Shown here: positions 30,598 through 39,835 of the stretch, piece after piece | Numbering within the stretch: the first letter of the stretch is position 1 | Layout of the letters: each line of letters begins with the position of its first letter | Source: Pseudoalteromonas sp. A601 | GTDB lineage: Bacteria; Pseudomonadota; Gammaproteobacteria; Enterobacterales; Alteromonadaceae | DNA length: 64,000 bases | Assembly (NCBI RefSeq): GCF_002165575.1 | Contig: NZ_MXQF01000003.1 | Span: 1 to 64,000, forward strand | Direction: 5' to 3' | The notes under the pieces: generated by a model | Told to the model about the DNA's origin: nothing | The model's input: the letters and a program-made list of their open reading frames with translations, nothing else | The model's database searches: none | Position numbers and translations under genes: made by a program

Positions 30598-31254
30598 TTA
30601 ATTTAAGCGAGCAATTAACCATTGGCGAATCGCCATAAGTTCTTCCCCACAGACCTGATGAGCCATAGGGTAATCTTGCCAACTTACATCCATGTTATGC
30701 GCTGATAAAACATCAAACGCACTTCGGCCCGCACTATGTGGCACTACATCATCTTGGCGACCATGAGCCATAAATACAGATAAACCCGTTTGCAGTGCTT
30801 CTTCGGTCAGCTTCTCTGGTACACACATATAAGTAGAGAGTGCCATCACACCAGCAAGCTTTTGCGGCAATCGCGGTGCTAAGTGTAGTGAAATTACACC
30901 ACCTTGTGAAAAGCCTGCCAAAATAATTTTATCAGCAGCAATGCCATTATTAAGCTCTTGCTTAATAAGTTGCTCTACTTTAGCAGCAGATTCACGTACA
31001 CCGGCCTCATCAGCACGCTTGTCTAAATCCATTGATTTAATATCGTACCAAGAGCGCATTGCCATGCCACCATTAATTGTAACAGGCTGTACAGGGGCAT
31101 GCGGAAAAACGAACCTGATACCAAGTTCTTCAGGTAGTGCAAGCTGTGACGCAACAGGCAAAAAGCCCTCTCCTGAATCACCTAAACCATGCAGCCAAAT
31201 CACCGTGGCTTTATGTTCACCTTTTGCTGGGTATTCTACAAACTCTAAACTCAT
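30598..31254 (-). CDS. Phospholipase/carboxylesterase family alpha/beta hydrolase
   Basis: Small cytosolic serine hydrolase. Oxyanion loop [14 protein letters not shown] near residues 19-32, nucleophile Ser in [13 protein letters not shown] near 116, Asp in [10 protein letters not shown] near 167, and His in [11 protein letters not shown] near 200. It resembles E. coli YpfH and Pseudomonas carboxylesterase 2; natural substrate unknown. ATG 31254 overlaps the cyaY stop (ATGA), so translation is likely coupled. A start at 31269 would lie inside cyaY. 218 aa, family length. Confidence 0.88.
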   Translation of the reverse strand: MSLEFVEYPAKGEHKATVIWLHGLGDSGEGFLPVASQLALPEELGIRFVFPHAPVQPVTINGGMAMRSWYDIKSMDLDKRADEAGVRESAAKVEQLIKQELNNGIAADKIILAGFSQGGVISLHLAPRLPQKLAGVMALSTYMCVPEKLTEEALQTGLSVFMAHGRQDDVVPHSAGRSAFDVLSAHNMDVSWQDYPMAHQVCGEELMAIRQWLIARLN

Positions 31255-31574
31255 AGTTCTGATTGCCACTCAACTGTTTGACCTGCTTGGCGCGTTGCTG
31301 CGTCATTCATAAACTGCCAAAACTCTGCACCGGAGCGGTTATCAATCCACTTATCACCTTGTAATTCAAAGTGATGACCATTAAATTTAGTTGCTACCCA
31401 AACTTGATGTAAAGGTGCCTGCTTGTTGATCACTATCTTAGAGCGATCAGCAAAAATAATTTCTAAAATACCTTCTGCTGATTCGTAATCTAGATCCGCT
31501 TCGCAATCATCAACCTGCTCTTCGATTGTGAACATAAGTGCTTCGGCTAATTGGTGATATTCATGGTCTGTCAT
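31251..31574 (-). CDS. cyaY: Frataxin homolog CyaY
   Basis: Iron-binding regulator of iron-sulfur cluster assembly that modulates IscS. The acidic first helix ([18 protein letters not shown]) and the sheet residues ([24 protein letters not shown]) fit frataxin. 107 aa, as in E. coli (106). ATG follows AAGGAAATAACA. It heads the minus-strand run cyaY-esterase-DUF2914-hemC-hemDX-hemY and is divergent from lptM. Placing frataxin at the head of heme genes links two iron-using pathways (inference). Confidence 0.94.
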   Translation of the reverse strand: MTDHEYHQLAEALMFTIEEQVDDCEADLDYESAEGILEIIFADRSKIVINKQAPLHQVWVATKFNGHHFELQGDKWIDNRSGAEFWQFMNDAATRQAGQTVEWQSEL

Positions 31575-31708
31575 TGTTATTTCCTTAACGGCATTAGGTA
31601 CAATTTACATGCAGATAGTGTAACAGGAATAAAATCATCCGCGAATAGCTGCATTTTTTAGATATTCTGTTAATCTGCGATTATAAAGCCAGCAACGCGA
31701 TTAATCTA

Positions 31709-31903
31709 ATGAAAGAGATGCATCTTAAACAATTAAAACAACTTTCCCCAATTGCTGTACTACTTATCACACTCGCTGGTTGTGGGCAAAGCGGCCCATT
31801 GTATTTACCCGATGAAAAAGTAGAACCAAATCAACAACAAAAGCAAGCTTCAACTGAAGCAGTTAAACCATCATCAACAACCGAATCGAAACAGGACCAA
31901 TAG
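31709..31903 (+). CDS. lptM: LptM-like small lipoprotein (YifL family)
   Basis: Short outer-membrane lipoprotein. Lipobox LAGC near residues 22-25, followed at once by the family motif GQSGPLYLP and a low-complexity Gln/Lys/Ser tail. E. coli LptM helps assemble the LptD/LptE lipopolysaccharide translocon, with its N-terminal residues mimicking LPS. The location upstream of lysA/dapF and divergent from cyaY is the conserved one. Either ATG at 31709 or 31718 could be used. lysA starts on the next base after its stop. Confidence 0.85.
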   Translation: MKEMHLKQLKQLSPIAVLLITLAGCGQSGPLYLPDEKVEPNQQQKQASTEAVKPSSTTESKQDQ

Positions 31904-33157
31904 ATGGATTTTTTTGACTATAAAAATAATCAGCTGCATGCTGAAGACATCGCTGTCAATGAATTGGCAACACAATACGGTACACCATGTTACGTGTATT
32001 CACGTAAAACATTTGAACGCCATTATCTTGCCTTTGCCGAAGCTGCTAAAAATCATAAAAACTTAGTGTGTTATGCCGTTAAAGCAAATTCTAATATAGC
32101 CGTATTAAATGTATTAGCGCGTTTAGGCTCAGGCTTTGATATTGTATCTAAAGGTGAACTAGCTCGTGTAATTGAAGCCGGTGGCGATGCCAAAAAAGTG
32201 GTTTTTTCTGGGGTAGCAAAAACCGCAGATGAAATAGCGTATGCACTTAAGCTTGGCATAAAGTGCTTCAACGTTGAGTCTGTATCGGAGCTTGACCGTA
32301 TTTCACAGGTTGCGACAGAACTTGATCTAATTGCACCTATTTCAATTCGTGTAAACCCAGATATCGACGCTAAAACGCACCCTTATATTTCAACAGGGTT
32401 AAAAGAAAATAAATTTGGCATAGATATTCTTACTGCTGTGAGTGTGTATCAATATGCAGCCTCATTACCAGGCCTAAAAATTACCGGCGTGGATTGCCAT
32501 ATAGGCTCACAACTTACCGAGATTAAACCATTCTTAGAAGCTTTAAATAAAGTATTAGCACTGATTGATGAGCTAAAAGTAAACGGTATCGTACTGAGTC
32601 ATATTGATATTGGCGGCGGTCTAGGCGTGCCTTACAATGGAGAAACACCACCTCACCCTAGCGAATATGTAGCGCATATCACTGAACGTTTAGCAAACTA
32701 CCAAGATTTAGAGCTTATATTTGAACCCGGCCGCGCTATTGCTGCAAATGCTGGTATTTTGGTCACTAAAGTTGAGTTTATAAAGCAAAACCAAGATAAG
32801 TATTTTGCCATTGTGGATGCTGGCATGAACGATATGCTGCGCCCATCACTTTACCAAGCGTGGCAAAATATTGTGCCTGTTTGCCCACACAGTGATAATA
32901 CGCCAACTAATAATTTCGACATTGTTGGGCCAGTGTGTGAAACCGGTGATTTTTTAGGTAAAGATCGTATGTTAGCCTTAAAACAAGGCGACTTATTAGC
33001 ACAGCTTAGTGCTGGTGCTTATGGCTTTACCATGAGTTCAAATTACAATTCACGCCCCCGCGTTGCCGAGATAATGGTAGATGGCGAACAAAGCCATTTG
33101 ATCCGCGCGCGTGAAACCGTAGAAAGCTTATGGCAAGGCGAGAAAATTTTACCATAA
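31904..33157 (+). CDS. lysA: Diaminopimelate decarboxylase
   Basis: PLP enzyme of the last step of lysine synthesis: meso-diaminopimelate to L-lysine and CO2. PLP-binding lysine in CYAVKANSN near residue 60, glycine loop HIDIGGGLGVPY near 229, EPGRAI near 277, and the active-site Cys in VCETGDFLGKD near 345. 417 aa, typical. Immediately after lptM and 63 nt before dapF, so substrate production (DapF) and use (LysA) are linked in one run. Confidence 0.97.
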   Translation: MDFFDYKNNQLHAEDIAVNELATQYGTPCYVYSRKTFERHYLAFAEAAKNHKNLVCYAVKANSNIAVLNVLARLGSGFDIVSKGELARVIEAGGDAKKVVFSGVAKTADEIAYALKLGIKCFNVESVSELDRISQVATELDLIAPISIRVNPDIDAKTHPYISTGLKENKFGIDILTAVSVYQYAASLPGLKITGVDCHIGSQLTEIKPFLEALNKVLALIDELKVNGIVLSHIDIGGGLGVPYNGETPPHPSEYVAHITERLANYQDLELIFEPGRAIAANAGILVTKVEFIKQNQDKYFAIVDAGMNDMLRPSLYQAWQNIVPVCPHSDNTPTNNFDIVGPVCETGDFLGKDRMLALKQGDLLAQLSAGAYGFTMSSNYNSRPRVAEIMVDGEQSHLIRARETVESLWQGEKILP

Positions 33158-33220
33158 ACTTTTTGTAACCCGGCTGCTCTGTGGCATGATTAGCGCAGAG
33201 CAAATCCGAATTAGAGCGCT

Positions 33221-34051
33221 ATGTTAGTTAATTTTTCTAAAATGCACGGCCTAGGCAACGATTTTGTTGTAATTGATAACATTACACAAAACGTTTTCTT
33301 ATCACGAGATCAAATCAAAAAATTGGCAGATCGCCATTTTGGCATTGGCTTTGACCAACTGTTAATGGTCGAAGCGCCCTATTCTCCTGATCTCGATTTT
33401 CATTATCGTATTTTTAATGCTGACGGCAACGAAGTGGAACAATGCGGTAACGGAGCTCGCTGTTTTGCACGCTTTGTACGCATGAAAGGCTTAACCAATA
33501 AACACAAGGTAACGGTTTCTACCAAATCAGGTAACCTTACTCTTTATATTGAAAAAGATGGGCAAGTCACGGTTAATATGGGCCACCCTAATTTTGAGCC
33601 GAATAAAATTCCACTCAAAGCCAGCAAACGAGAGCTCACCTATATTATTCGTGCTGAAGAACACACCGTATTTAGTGGTGCAGTTTCTATGGGTAACCCG
33701 CACTGTGTATTAGAAGTCGATGATATAGAAACCGCTGATGTAAATACATTAGGCCCATTACTTGAAAATCATGAACGTTTTCCGCAGCGTGTAAACGTGG
33801 GCTTTATGCAGGTGATTTCGCAAGAACATATTAAACTAAGAGTATGGGAGCGCGGTGTCAGCGAAACCCTCGCCTGTGGTACTGGTGCTTGTGCTGCCAT
33901 GGTTATTGGTCAGGTACAAAGCAAGCTAGCCACGACGGTACAGGTTGATTTACCTGGTGGCAGTTTACAAGTGCGCTGGCAAGGTGAAGGTCACCCAGTA
34001 AGAATGACAGGCCCTGCAGAGCACGTATTTGATGGACAAGTTGCCCTATGA
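33221..34051 (+). CDS. dapF: Diaminopimelate epimerase
   Basis: PLP-independent epimerase that interconverts LL- and meso-diaminopimelate, for lysine and peptidoglycan. The two catalytic cysteines lie in [13 protein letters not shown] near residue 77 and [12 protein letters not shown] near 218. The N-terminus [16 protein letters not shown] is diagnostic. 276 aa. Its stop overlaps the next start (ATGA), giving a tight dapF-DUF484-xerC run. Confidence 0.97.
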   Translation: MLVNFSKMHGLGNDFVVIDNITQNVFLSRDQIKKLADRHFGIGFDQLLMVEAPYSPDLDFHYRIFNADGNEVEQCGNGARCFARFVRMKGLTNKHKVTVSTKSGNLTLYIEKDGQVTVNMGHPNFEPNKIPLKASKRELTYIIRAEEHTVFSGAVSMGNPHCVLEVDDIETADVNTLGPLLENHERFPQRVNVGFMQVISQEHIKLRVWERGVSETLACGTGACAAMVIGQVQSKLATTVQVDLPGGSLQVRWQGEGHPVRMTGPAEHVFDGQVAL

Positions 34052-34671
34052 GTAAAATAACCAAACAACAAGTTAGCGACTTTCTAGCTGATAATCCGGA
34101 TTTTTTACTGCAAAACCCTGATCTTTTAACACAGCTTGAATTACAGCAACATGCTCAAGGCGCAACGTCTTTAGTGCATATTCAACAACGCCAGTTGCGT
34201 GAACACAATACCAAGCTAAAAGCGCAAATTGAGCAGTTAATTGAGCAAGCAACTGAAAACGAGTCTATTTATCGTCTATTTAGCCAATGTCACCGTCAGC
34301 TTTGGACTAATTACGATTTTAAAACACTCGCGATAAACCTGCGTAACATTATTTGCACCAACCCTGCAATCAGCGAGTGTCATTTAGTACGCTACGAAGC
34401 TAAATATGATGCACTAATCGAACATCGCCTAAAAGACACTGGTACTTACCTTGGTCGAGTTAGCCAGCAAGAGCGAGACTTATTATTTGCTGAGCAAACT
34501 CAATCAACTGCTTTGTACCTGATTTGCAACAACCAACATCCCGTTGCAATACTTGCCTTTGGTAGCCTTGATGCGAATCATTTTGAACCCGCCAAAGACA
34601 GCTTTTTTGTGCTTGAATTTGTACGCTCTTTACAGCTTAGATTATTGGAATTACAACTGGAACTAGCATGA
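34048..34671 (+). CDS. DUF484 family protein
   Basis: Cytosolic protein of unknown function, always found between dapF and xerC. N-terminal pattern [19 protein letters not shown], then a coiled coil ([18 protein letters not shown]) and a GAF-like domain. 207 aa. ATGA overlaps at both ends indicate coupled translation. No catalytic residues can be named. Confidence 0.88.
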   Translation: MSKITKQQVSDFLADNPDFLLQNPDLLTQLELQQHAQGATSLVHIQQRQLREHNTKLKAQIEQLIEQATENESIYRLFSQCHRQLWTNYDFKTLAINLRNIICTNPAISECHLVRYEAKYDALIEHRLKDTGTYLGRVSQQERDLLFAEQTQSTALYLICNNQHPVAILAFGSLDANHFEPAKDSFFVLEFVRSLQLRLLELQLELA

Positions 34672-35633
34672 GCGAGGAGCAACCTCCTGGTTTAGAGCAA
34701 TTAACAGCGCAATTGAGCGAGCAATGGCTCACTCCTATCCAACTGTTTAGTGATTACTTACGGTTTGAAAAGCAGTACTCTGCGCACACCATTACCCAAT
34801 ATACCAGCCAGCTGCAATTTGCCGCGCACTATTTTAGCAAGCTATGTGATAACTGGCAGGACGTAAAAGGTGAACATATTCGCCGCTACAGCATGGCACT
34901 GCGCAGCAAACAACTCAGCGGTAGAACAATTAGCCTAAAACTCAGCTGCATACGTAGCTTGTATAAATTCCTTAAGTCTAAAAACATTACCCAGCAAAGC
35001 CATTATCACAACCCAGCAGAAGCGATAAAAGGCCCAAAATTCGCGAAACCCTTACCAAAAAATCTCGATGTTGATCAAATGGCCCGGTTATTAGAAATTA
35101 ATGATGATGACCCCCTCGCTATCCGCGATAAAGCAATGATGGAATTAATGTATTCATCAGGGTTACGCATTAGCGAGTTAGTTGGCGCTAACATGCATGA
35201 TATTAACCGCAGCGAAGGTGAAATACTGGTGCGCGGTAAAGGCAATAAAGAACGCTTATTACCTGTGGGCGGCAAAGCCCTTGATGCATTAAATTACTGG
35301 TTAAAGTTACGCCCGCAATTTGCAGGCCCTGATGAGCCAGCCGTGTTCGTCAGCAGTAAAAAATGCCGAATATCAGTGCGCCAAGTACGATTACGGATGC
35401 AACAATGGGGTATTAAGCAAGGTATTAGCAGCCAAGTGCACCCGCATAAACTGCGTCACTCATTCGCCTCACATATTCTTGAATCTTCAGGCGACTTAAG
35501 AGCCGTACAAGAACTTTTAGGGCATAGCAGTTTGTCTGCGACACAAGTGTATACCCATTTAGATTTTCAACATTTAGCTAAGGTGTACGATAACACTCAC
35601 CCCCGCGCTAAAAAACGCCAGAATACCGATTAA
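34668..35633 (+). CDS. xerC: Tyrosine recombinase XerC
   Basis: With XerD it resolves chromosome dimers at dif during division. N-terminal SAM-like core-binding domain (FSDYLRFEKQYSAHTITQY), then the catalytic domain with Arg in SSGLRISELVG near residue 165, HPHKLRHSFASH near 260, LLGHSSLSATQVYTH with the nucleophile Tyr near 296. 321 aa. Being inside the dapF-DUF484-xerC-yigB cluster marks it as the housekeeping XerC and not a phage integrase. Confidence 0.96.
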   Translation: MSEEQPPGLEQLTAQLSEQWLTPIQLFSDYLRFEKQYSAHTITQYTSQLQFAAHYFSKLCDNWQDVKGEHIRRYSMALRSKQLSGRTISLKLSCIRSLYKFLKSKNITQQSHYHNPAEAIKGPKFAKPLPKNLDVDQMARLLEINDDDPLAIRDKAMMELMYSSGLRISELVGANMHDINRSEGEILVRGKGNKERLLPVGGKALDALNYWLKLRPQFAGPDEPAVFVSSKKCRISVRQVRLRMQQWGIKQGISSQVHPHKLRHSFASHILESSGDLRAVQELLGHSSLSATQVYTHLDFQHLAKVYDNTHPRAKKRQNTD

Positions 35634-35643
35634 AAGGAAACGT

Positions 35644-36351
35644 ATGATCCGTTTTAACCGTGCTATATCACCCATAAAAGTATTGAGTTTTGATTTAGAC
35701 GACACGCTTTATAACAATCACCCCATTATTAAAGCCGCGGTGCAAGCACAAATTGATTACTTAAACGCGTTACCTGACTGGCAAGCTCAAGGTAAGCAAT
35801 ATTGGCAACAATGTAGAGAGCAAGCTGTAAAGCAAAACCCAGCGCTCGTTGATAACGTGACCCAATGGCGCAAAGATACCCTACAATTAGGGTTAGCAAA
35901 ACTGGGTTACCAAGGCGAACAACTTAAGCTACATACCACTGCTGCGTATCAAGCGTTTGCTGACGCTCGCAGCCAAATAACCGTAAGTAATGATGTTTTA
36001 GAACTACTCTCACAACTTAGTAAGCATTATCGTTTAATTGCTATTACAAATGGCAATGTTGAAATAGAGCGCTTTAATCTAAACGGCGTCTTTGAGCTGG
36101 TACTACAAGCCGGAATGCATGGCAAAGCAAAACCCCACCCAACCATGTTTGAACAAGCTTGTTCGCATTTAAGCGTAGTACCTGAGCAAATTTTACATAT
36201 TGGTGATAGTTTAGATACTGATGTGCACGGCGCTCATAACGCTGGCTGTCAATCACTGTGGCTAAGCGATCAACCTACACAATATGCGTACCGTGGTTTA
36301 CCTGATGTAGAAATAACAAATATTCACGCGCTTAAATATTTTTTACGCTAA
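35644..36351 (+). CDS. yigB: HAD-superfamily phosphatase (YigB-like)
   Basis: HAD hydrolase; E. coli YigB dephosphorylates FMN and the riboflavin precursor 5-amino-6-(phosphoribitylamino)uracil. Motif I SFDLDDTLYNN has nucleophile Asp near residue 17, motif II AITNGN near 121, motif III Lys in GMHGKAKPHP, and motif IV HIGDSLDTDVHGA. AAAGGAAACGT precedes the ATG. 235 aa. It ends the conserved dapF-xerC-yigB block; substrate assignment rests on synteny and similarity. Confidence 0.87.
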   Translation: MIRFNRAISPIKVLSFDLDDTLYNNHPIIKAAVQAQIDYLNALPDWQAQGKQYWQQCREQAVKQNPALVDNVTQWRKDTLQLGLAKLGYQGEQLKLHTTAAYQAFADARSQITVSNDVLELLSQLSKHYRLIAITNGNVEIERFNLNGVFELVLQAGMHGKAKPHPTMFEQACSHLSVVPEQILHIGDSLDTDVHGAHNAGCQSLWLSDQPTQYAYRGLPDVEITNIHALKYFLR

Positions 36352-36362
36352 AGGAGCTAAAC

Positions 36363-37487
36363 ATGGGCAGGGGTTATTACACTAAATTAATTAGTTTTTT
36401 ATTATTACTCTCAGTTGCACTCAATGCCTATTTACTTTGGCCTAAACCAACTAAAACGCAGGCGCAAACTGTTACATCAACTAAAACAAAACCGATACTA
36501 AAACGCAGTGTAGAATCAACTAGCCCAGAGTACCAACAGGCCATTAACCAGTTCCAAAAACGACAATTTACTGCAGCTGTAGCAAGCTATCAACAACTGA
36601 ACAACTCACACCCTCTAGAAGCTGAACAGCTTTATTTTAGTTGGTTAGACACACTTGATAGCTGGCTGCTTAATAATGAACTAACAATCAGTGAAGCCTT
36701 TTTATACGCATTTTTAAGCAGTTTTCCCTATGATATAAAAATGCTGCAATTAGAGGTTGAGCGCTTAGTTAAAAACCAGCAGCCTCATCAAGCTATCGTG
36801 GCACTTTTTACTCTACAACCTATGGCGAATGAAGCAGAGCAAGCCGCTATCTCGATGCGTTTAACGCAATTAACTCAAACCCAAATAAAAACCCTAAGTA
36901 AGCGAGAGGCATGGCAAGAAATAGTTAATCAAACAGCTGTGTGGCTAGATTACAGCAGTGAAAATCCCTATCACTTAATGGCACAAGCAAATGCATTTTA
37001 TCAACTGGGTGATTTAGTCAGCGCGCAGAGTAACCTAGATAGGCTAGATGAAGAGCACCCGCTCAAATCCCAAGCAAGTGAACTACAAGCTTTAATTAAC
37101 AATGCTTATTCAGAAGTCGACTTAGTACCACTGACTAAACACGGAGCACATTATTTACTTGATATTACCGTGAATGACGCACTAAATACGCAATTAATGA
37201 TTGATACCGGCGCCAGCCTCACCGTTTTACCGCAAACAGTGATTGATGCTCTTTACCCAACGCCTGAATATTTAGGCACCATGATGGTAAACACAGCTAA
37301 CGGAAAAGCCACTGCACAGCGCTACCGCATTGAATCAATTAAAATTGGTCAACAAGTACTAACTAATTTTGATATTTTAGCAATTAGCCAACATTCAGGG
37401 CACGGCTTACTAGGGATGAACTTTTTGCAGTATTTTAAATTTAATATTAATCAACAAACAAATCAGCTAGAGTTAGACAAACAATAA
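36363..37487 (+). CDS. Membrane-anchored retropepsin-like aspartic protease with TPR region
   Basis: An N-terminal membrane anchor (LISFLLLLSVALNAYLLW, about residues 10-27) is followed by TPR-like helices (about 55-250) and a C-terminal clan AA protease domain. The active-site signature is LMIDTGASLTVLP near residue 280, with hydrophobic HGLLGMNFLQYF near 345 as the second family motif. Such single-domain proteases act as dimers. Substrate unknown; the helical repeats could recruit it. AAGGAG precedes ATG 36363. It follows yigB by 11 nt and is followed 13 nt later by a HopJ gene, so it is likely cotranscribed. Confidence 0.82.
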   Translation: MGRGYYTKLISFLLLLSVALNAYLLWPKPTKTQAQTVTSTKTKPILKRSVESTSPEYQQAINQFQKRQFTAAVASYQQLNNSHPLEAEQLYFSWLDTLDSWLLNNELTISEAFLYAFLSSFPYDIKMLQLEVERLVKNQQPHQAIVALFTLQPMANEAEQAAISMRLTQLTQTQIKTLSKREAWQEIVNQTAVWLDYSSENPYHLMAQANAFYQLGDLVSAQSNLDRLDEEHPLKSQASELQALINNAYSEVDLVPLTKHGAHYLLDITVNDALNTQLMIDTGASLTVLPQTVIDALYPTPEYLGTMMVNTANGKATAQRYRIESIKIGQQVLTNFDILAISQHSGHGLLGMNFLQYFKFNINQQTNQLELDKQ

Positions 37488-37500
37488 ATTAAGGATAGCT

Positions 37501-37863
37501 ATGAACCTCAACGATTTTCTCAGCAATTTAGCCAATGACCCGCAAAGTATTGCATTTACCGACACAATGGCTGCGATTGATAACAACTACACATTTACGC
37601 CATCAGGTTTTAATAATCATGGGTTGGTCAGTGGTGCTAATGAAAATAATGGTTCATGTAAAATCTTTGCCTTCGCGAAACTAAATCAGCTTAGCAAACA
37701 AAATACCTTAGATTGCTTTGGCGCTTTTTATCGCGATGAGGTCTTAGGCAATCCAGATGGCGAAGACCACATGAATATTCGCACTTTTATGCTTGCGCCA
37801 GAAGCTACTCCATTTTTAGGGATCACTTTTGATGAAAAGCAGGTCCTTGCGAGCAAAAATTAA
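37501..37863 (+). CDS. HopJ-family small protein
   Basis: Matches the small HopJ family, named after a Pseudomonas syringae type III effector candidate but common in bacteria with no such secretion system. Recognisable parts: FTDTMAAIDNNYTFTPSGF, SCKIFAFAKLNQLS, CFGAFYRDEVLGNPDG and NIRTFM. 120 aa, usual length. No type III genes are in the window, so an effector role is unlikely here. AAGGA lies upstream. The gene is convergent with the frameshifted acetyltransferase. Confidence 0.82.
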   Translation: MNLNDFLSNLANDPQSIAFTDTMAAIDNNYTFTPSGFNNHGLVSGANENNGSCKIFAFAKLNQLSKQNTLDCFGAFYRDEVLGNPDGEDHMNIRTFMLAPEATPFLGITFDEKQVLASKN

Positions 37864-38263
37864 AGTACTTTCTCCATAAAGTAACGAGCACCATCGAGTG
37901 GGTAGTCATCCATTTGGTATTTAACACGATAGCCGTTTTTTCGTAAAACGGCTTCGCTTGAAAATCTAGCGTATCAAGCTGCGCAACAATTGCACCGTGC
38001 TCTACAGCGGCTAATTCCATTTCATTCAGTAGCTGCTTGGCAAAACCACAACCTCTAAATCTCTCATCACACCAGAGCCAACTGATTAATAACCAATTAC
38101 CAAAAACGTGCCCTGAAATTCCTGCCACCAAGTCCGTTTTTTCAATTATCTTAAAGCCCAAAGGAATGCGCTCTGCATTAAAATGTGTGCTGTTGAATGC
38201 GACTATTTCTGAGCGTAGCTGAGCACTTAGCTCAATGGAATCGTCTTTAACTAAGGTATACAT
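37860..38263 (-). pseudogene. GNAT N-acetyltransferase with a one-base frameshift near its 3' end
   Basis: The first ~107 codons encode a GNAT fold, with acetyl-CoA-type residues around WLWCDERFRGCGFAKQLLNE and LDTLDFQAKPFYEK. At a run of six T on the plus strand (37936-37941, A on the coding strand) the frame breaks. Adding one base restores NGYRVKYQMDDYPLDGARYF then MEKVL and a stop at 37860, a textbook GNAT end, giving 134 aa. As it stands, the frame runs on to 37823, into the HopJ gene, with an unrelated tail. This could be a true mutation, slippage or a sequencing error. The restored gene would overlap HopJ by only a few bases. Confidence 0.8.
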
Positions 38264-38285
38264 TTAAACCTATAAAATCTTAATC

Positions 38286-38591
38286 TCAGTACAAATGGTT
38301 TTTCCCATAAGGAACCTCGAGCATATTACTTTCAGCTTTTTCAGGTTGACCGCACATTTCATCATATGCACTGGTATGGCGTAACACCATTTGCACGTAG
38401 CTTAAATGCTCTAATCGCTTTTGAATATGTAATGGGCTCAGGCCACGAATAAACTCACCGTGCTCATCTGTGACATAATATTCCACATTATTGATCATTA
38501 CAGAAACCTGATAAAGCGCCATTTCAAGTGAGTGAACGATCACTTTTTGGATAGGCTGGTGATTAGCCAACTCTGATAATTTAATCGCCAT
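38286..38591 (-). CDS. DUF6482 family small protein
   Basis: Unknown function. The 101-aa product has the pattern IQKVIVHSLEMALYQVSVMI, YYVTDEHGEFIRGLS, then a helical end. ATG 38591 follows AAGAG at good distance. In-frame starts at 38609 and 38672 are possible, but the latter would reach almost to the start of the divergent pseudouridine synthase gene. No catalytic or membrane motif is seen. Confidence 0.7.
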   Translation of the reverse strand: MAIKLSELANHQPIQKVIVHSLEMALYQVSVMINNVEYYVTDEHGEFIRGLSPLHIQKRLEHLSYVQMVLRHTSAYDEMCGQPEKAESNMLEVPYGKNHLY

Positions 38592-38674
38592 AGTCTTACT
38601 CTTTTGCATAGTATCGTTAGGCTCAATACGTGGCTTTGTTATACTTTGATCAATTAAAATTCTTAATAACACTT

Positions 38675-39367
38675 ATGACTGACAAAATCCGTCTTGCCAA
38701 ATACCTCGCCCACGCGGGCTTATGCTCTCGCAAACAAGCATCGAGACTCATTGATCAAGGCGTAGTCACAGTAAATAACCGTGCGGCAAACCATATCGAT
38801 CATGTTGATGATAATGATTTGATTCTGGTTAATGATTGCCGAGTACAAGGCAAAGCAAAACACGTCTATTTTGCTTACCATAAACCCATAGGTATCGACT
38901 GCAAACTAAATAAAACCGACCCCAGCAGTTTAATCCACCACTTACCTAAAACAACACGTGTTTACCCTATCGGGCGATTAGATAAAGACTCAAGAGGCTT
39001 ACTTATTTTGACCAACGATGGTGAATTTTGTAATCAACTCATTCACCCTGACTTCCACCAGCCCAAACGCTATATTGTTAAAGTAGATAAACCACTGGAT
39101 GATAACTTTTGCCACAAGATGGCAAGTGGAGTCCCTGTTGATAAACAAATCACCTTACCTTGTATTGTAGAAAAGACCGCAGATGATCAGTTCACTATCA
39201 TCTTAAAACAAGGGCTAAACAGGCAAATTCGTAAAATGGCACATTACTGTGGTTATCGGGTTATTGATTTATACCGTGAACAAATTAGTGAGCTTAATTT
39301 AGCGACTCTCAACCTTGCTGAAAATAGCTACCTTAAAATTAGCAAATCCGACATTTTAAAAAATTAA
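38675..39367 (+). CDS. 23S rRNA pseudouridine synthase (RluF-like, RsuA family)
   Basis: Converts a uridine to pseudouridine in rRNA. An S4 RNA-binding domain (IRLAKYLAHAGLCSRKQASR, residues 4-60) is followed by the RsuA/RluB/E/F catalytic domain with Asp in PIGRLDKDSRGLLILTNDG near residue 101 and KQGLNRQIRKMAHYCG near 185. The S4 domain plus the GRLDKDSRGLL form favours RluF (position 2604 in E. coli 23S rRNA). ATG 38675 gives a normal N-terminus and 230 aa; an earlier in-frame ATG at 38630 is unlikely. Confidence 0.87.
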   Translation: MTDKIRLAKYLAHAGLCSRKQASRLIDQGVVTVNNRAANHIDHVDDNDLILVNDCRVQGKAKHVYFAYHKPIGIDCKLNKTDPSSLIHHLPKTTRVYPIGRLDKDSRGLLILTNDGEFCNQLIHPDFHQPKRYIVKVDKPLDDNFCHKMASGVPVDKQITLPCIVEKTADDQFTIILKQGLNRQIRKMAHYCGYRVIDLYREQISELNLATLNLAENSYLKISKSDILKN

Positions 39368-39399
39368 TCACTTTTTATACAAAAGCAGTTGCAAAAACT

Positions 39400-39439
39400 G
39401 ATTACAAGTGTAATCCTAAATAAAAGATTACACTTGTAG
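39400..39439 (+). promoter_or_regulatory. Paired BlaI-type operators in front of the regulator gene
   Basis: Two similar dyads lie side by side: GATTACAAGTGTAATC (39400-39415) and GATTACACTTGTAG (39426-39439). Each contains TACA-N2-TGTA, the core of BlaI/MecI operators, and the copies are inverse complements. The second ends 11 nt before the ATG, so a bound repressor would block transcription and the ribosome site. Confidence 0.72.
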
Positions 39440-39450
39440 GCAACACCTTC

Positions 39451-39825
39451 ATGATCGAATTATCAAAAGCAGAATTTGAAGTGCTTGATGCACTTTGGCA
39501 AGACTACCCAGCAACAGCAAGTCAAATCATTGCACGCTTAAGCGATGAAAAGCAATGGCATGAAAAAACCATCAAAACATTACTAGGCCGTTTAGTTAAA
39601 AAAGGTGCACTGAGCTTTGAAAAAGAAGGCCGCCAGTATATTTATAGTCCTTGCATGGAGCGCGCTGAATACACGTTAAAAGAAAGCCAAAACTTTATAG
39701 AACGTTTTTTTAGTGGCCGTATAGCACCGCTGGTTAGTGGCTTTGCTAAGTCCGAACAGCTTTCTCAACAAGACATCAACGAACTTAAAAAAGTGATTGA
39801 TGACTGGGAAAAACAACAAAAGTAA
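39451..39825 (+). CDS. BlaI/MecI/CopY family repressor
   Basis: Winged-helix repressor, homodimeric in the family. N-terminal helix-turn-helix LSKAEFEVLDALWQDYPATA, then IARLSDEKQWHEKTIKTLLG and the wing GALSFEKEGRQYIYSP. The C-terminal helix would dimerise. In classical systems the repressor is cleaved when the partner M56 protease senses beta-lactam. The partner gene follows 10 nt later. Paired operator-like dyads lie just upstream, so autoregulation is likely. Confidence 0.92.
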   Translation: MIELSKAEFEVLDALWQDYPATASQIIARLSDEKQWHEKTIKTLLGRLVKKGALSFEKEGRQYIYSPCMERAEYTLKESQNFIERFFSGRIAPLVSGFAKSEQLSQQDINELKKVIDDWEKQQK

Positions 39826-39835
39826 GGGCCCAACC

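Noticed and set aside
34668..35633. Tyrosine recombinase as sign of a mobile island
   Set aside because: Its place within dapF-DUF484-xerC-yigB marks it as housekeeping XerC. No attachment repeats or cargo genes flank it.
37823..37859. Extension of the acetyltransferase frame into the HopJ gene
   Set aside because: This tail arises only from the frameshift at the T6 run, has no GNAT character, and overlaps a well-formed gene.
37501..37863. Type III secretion effector (HopJ)
   Set aside because: The name comes from one plant-pathogen study; the family is common in bacteria without type III secretion, and none of that machinery is in the window.
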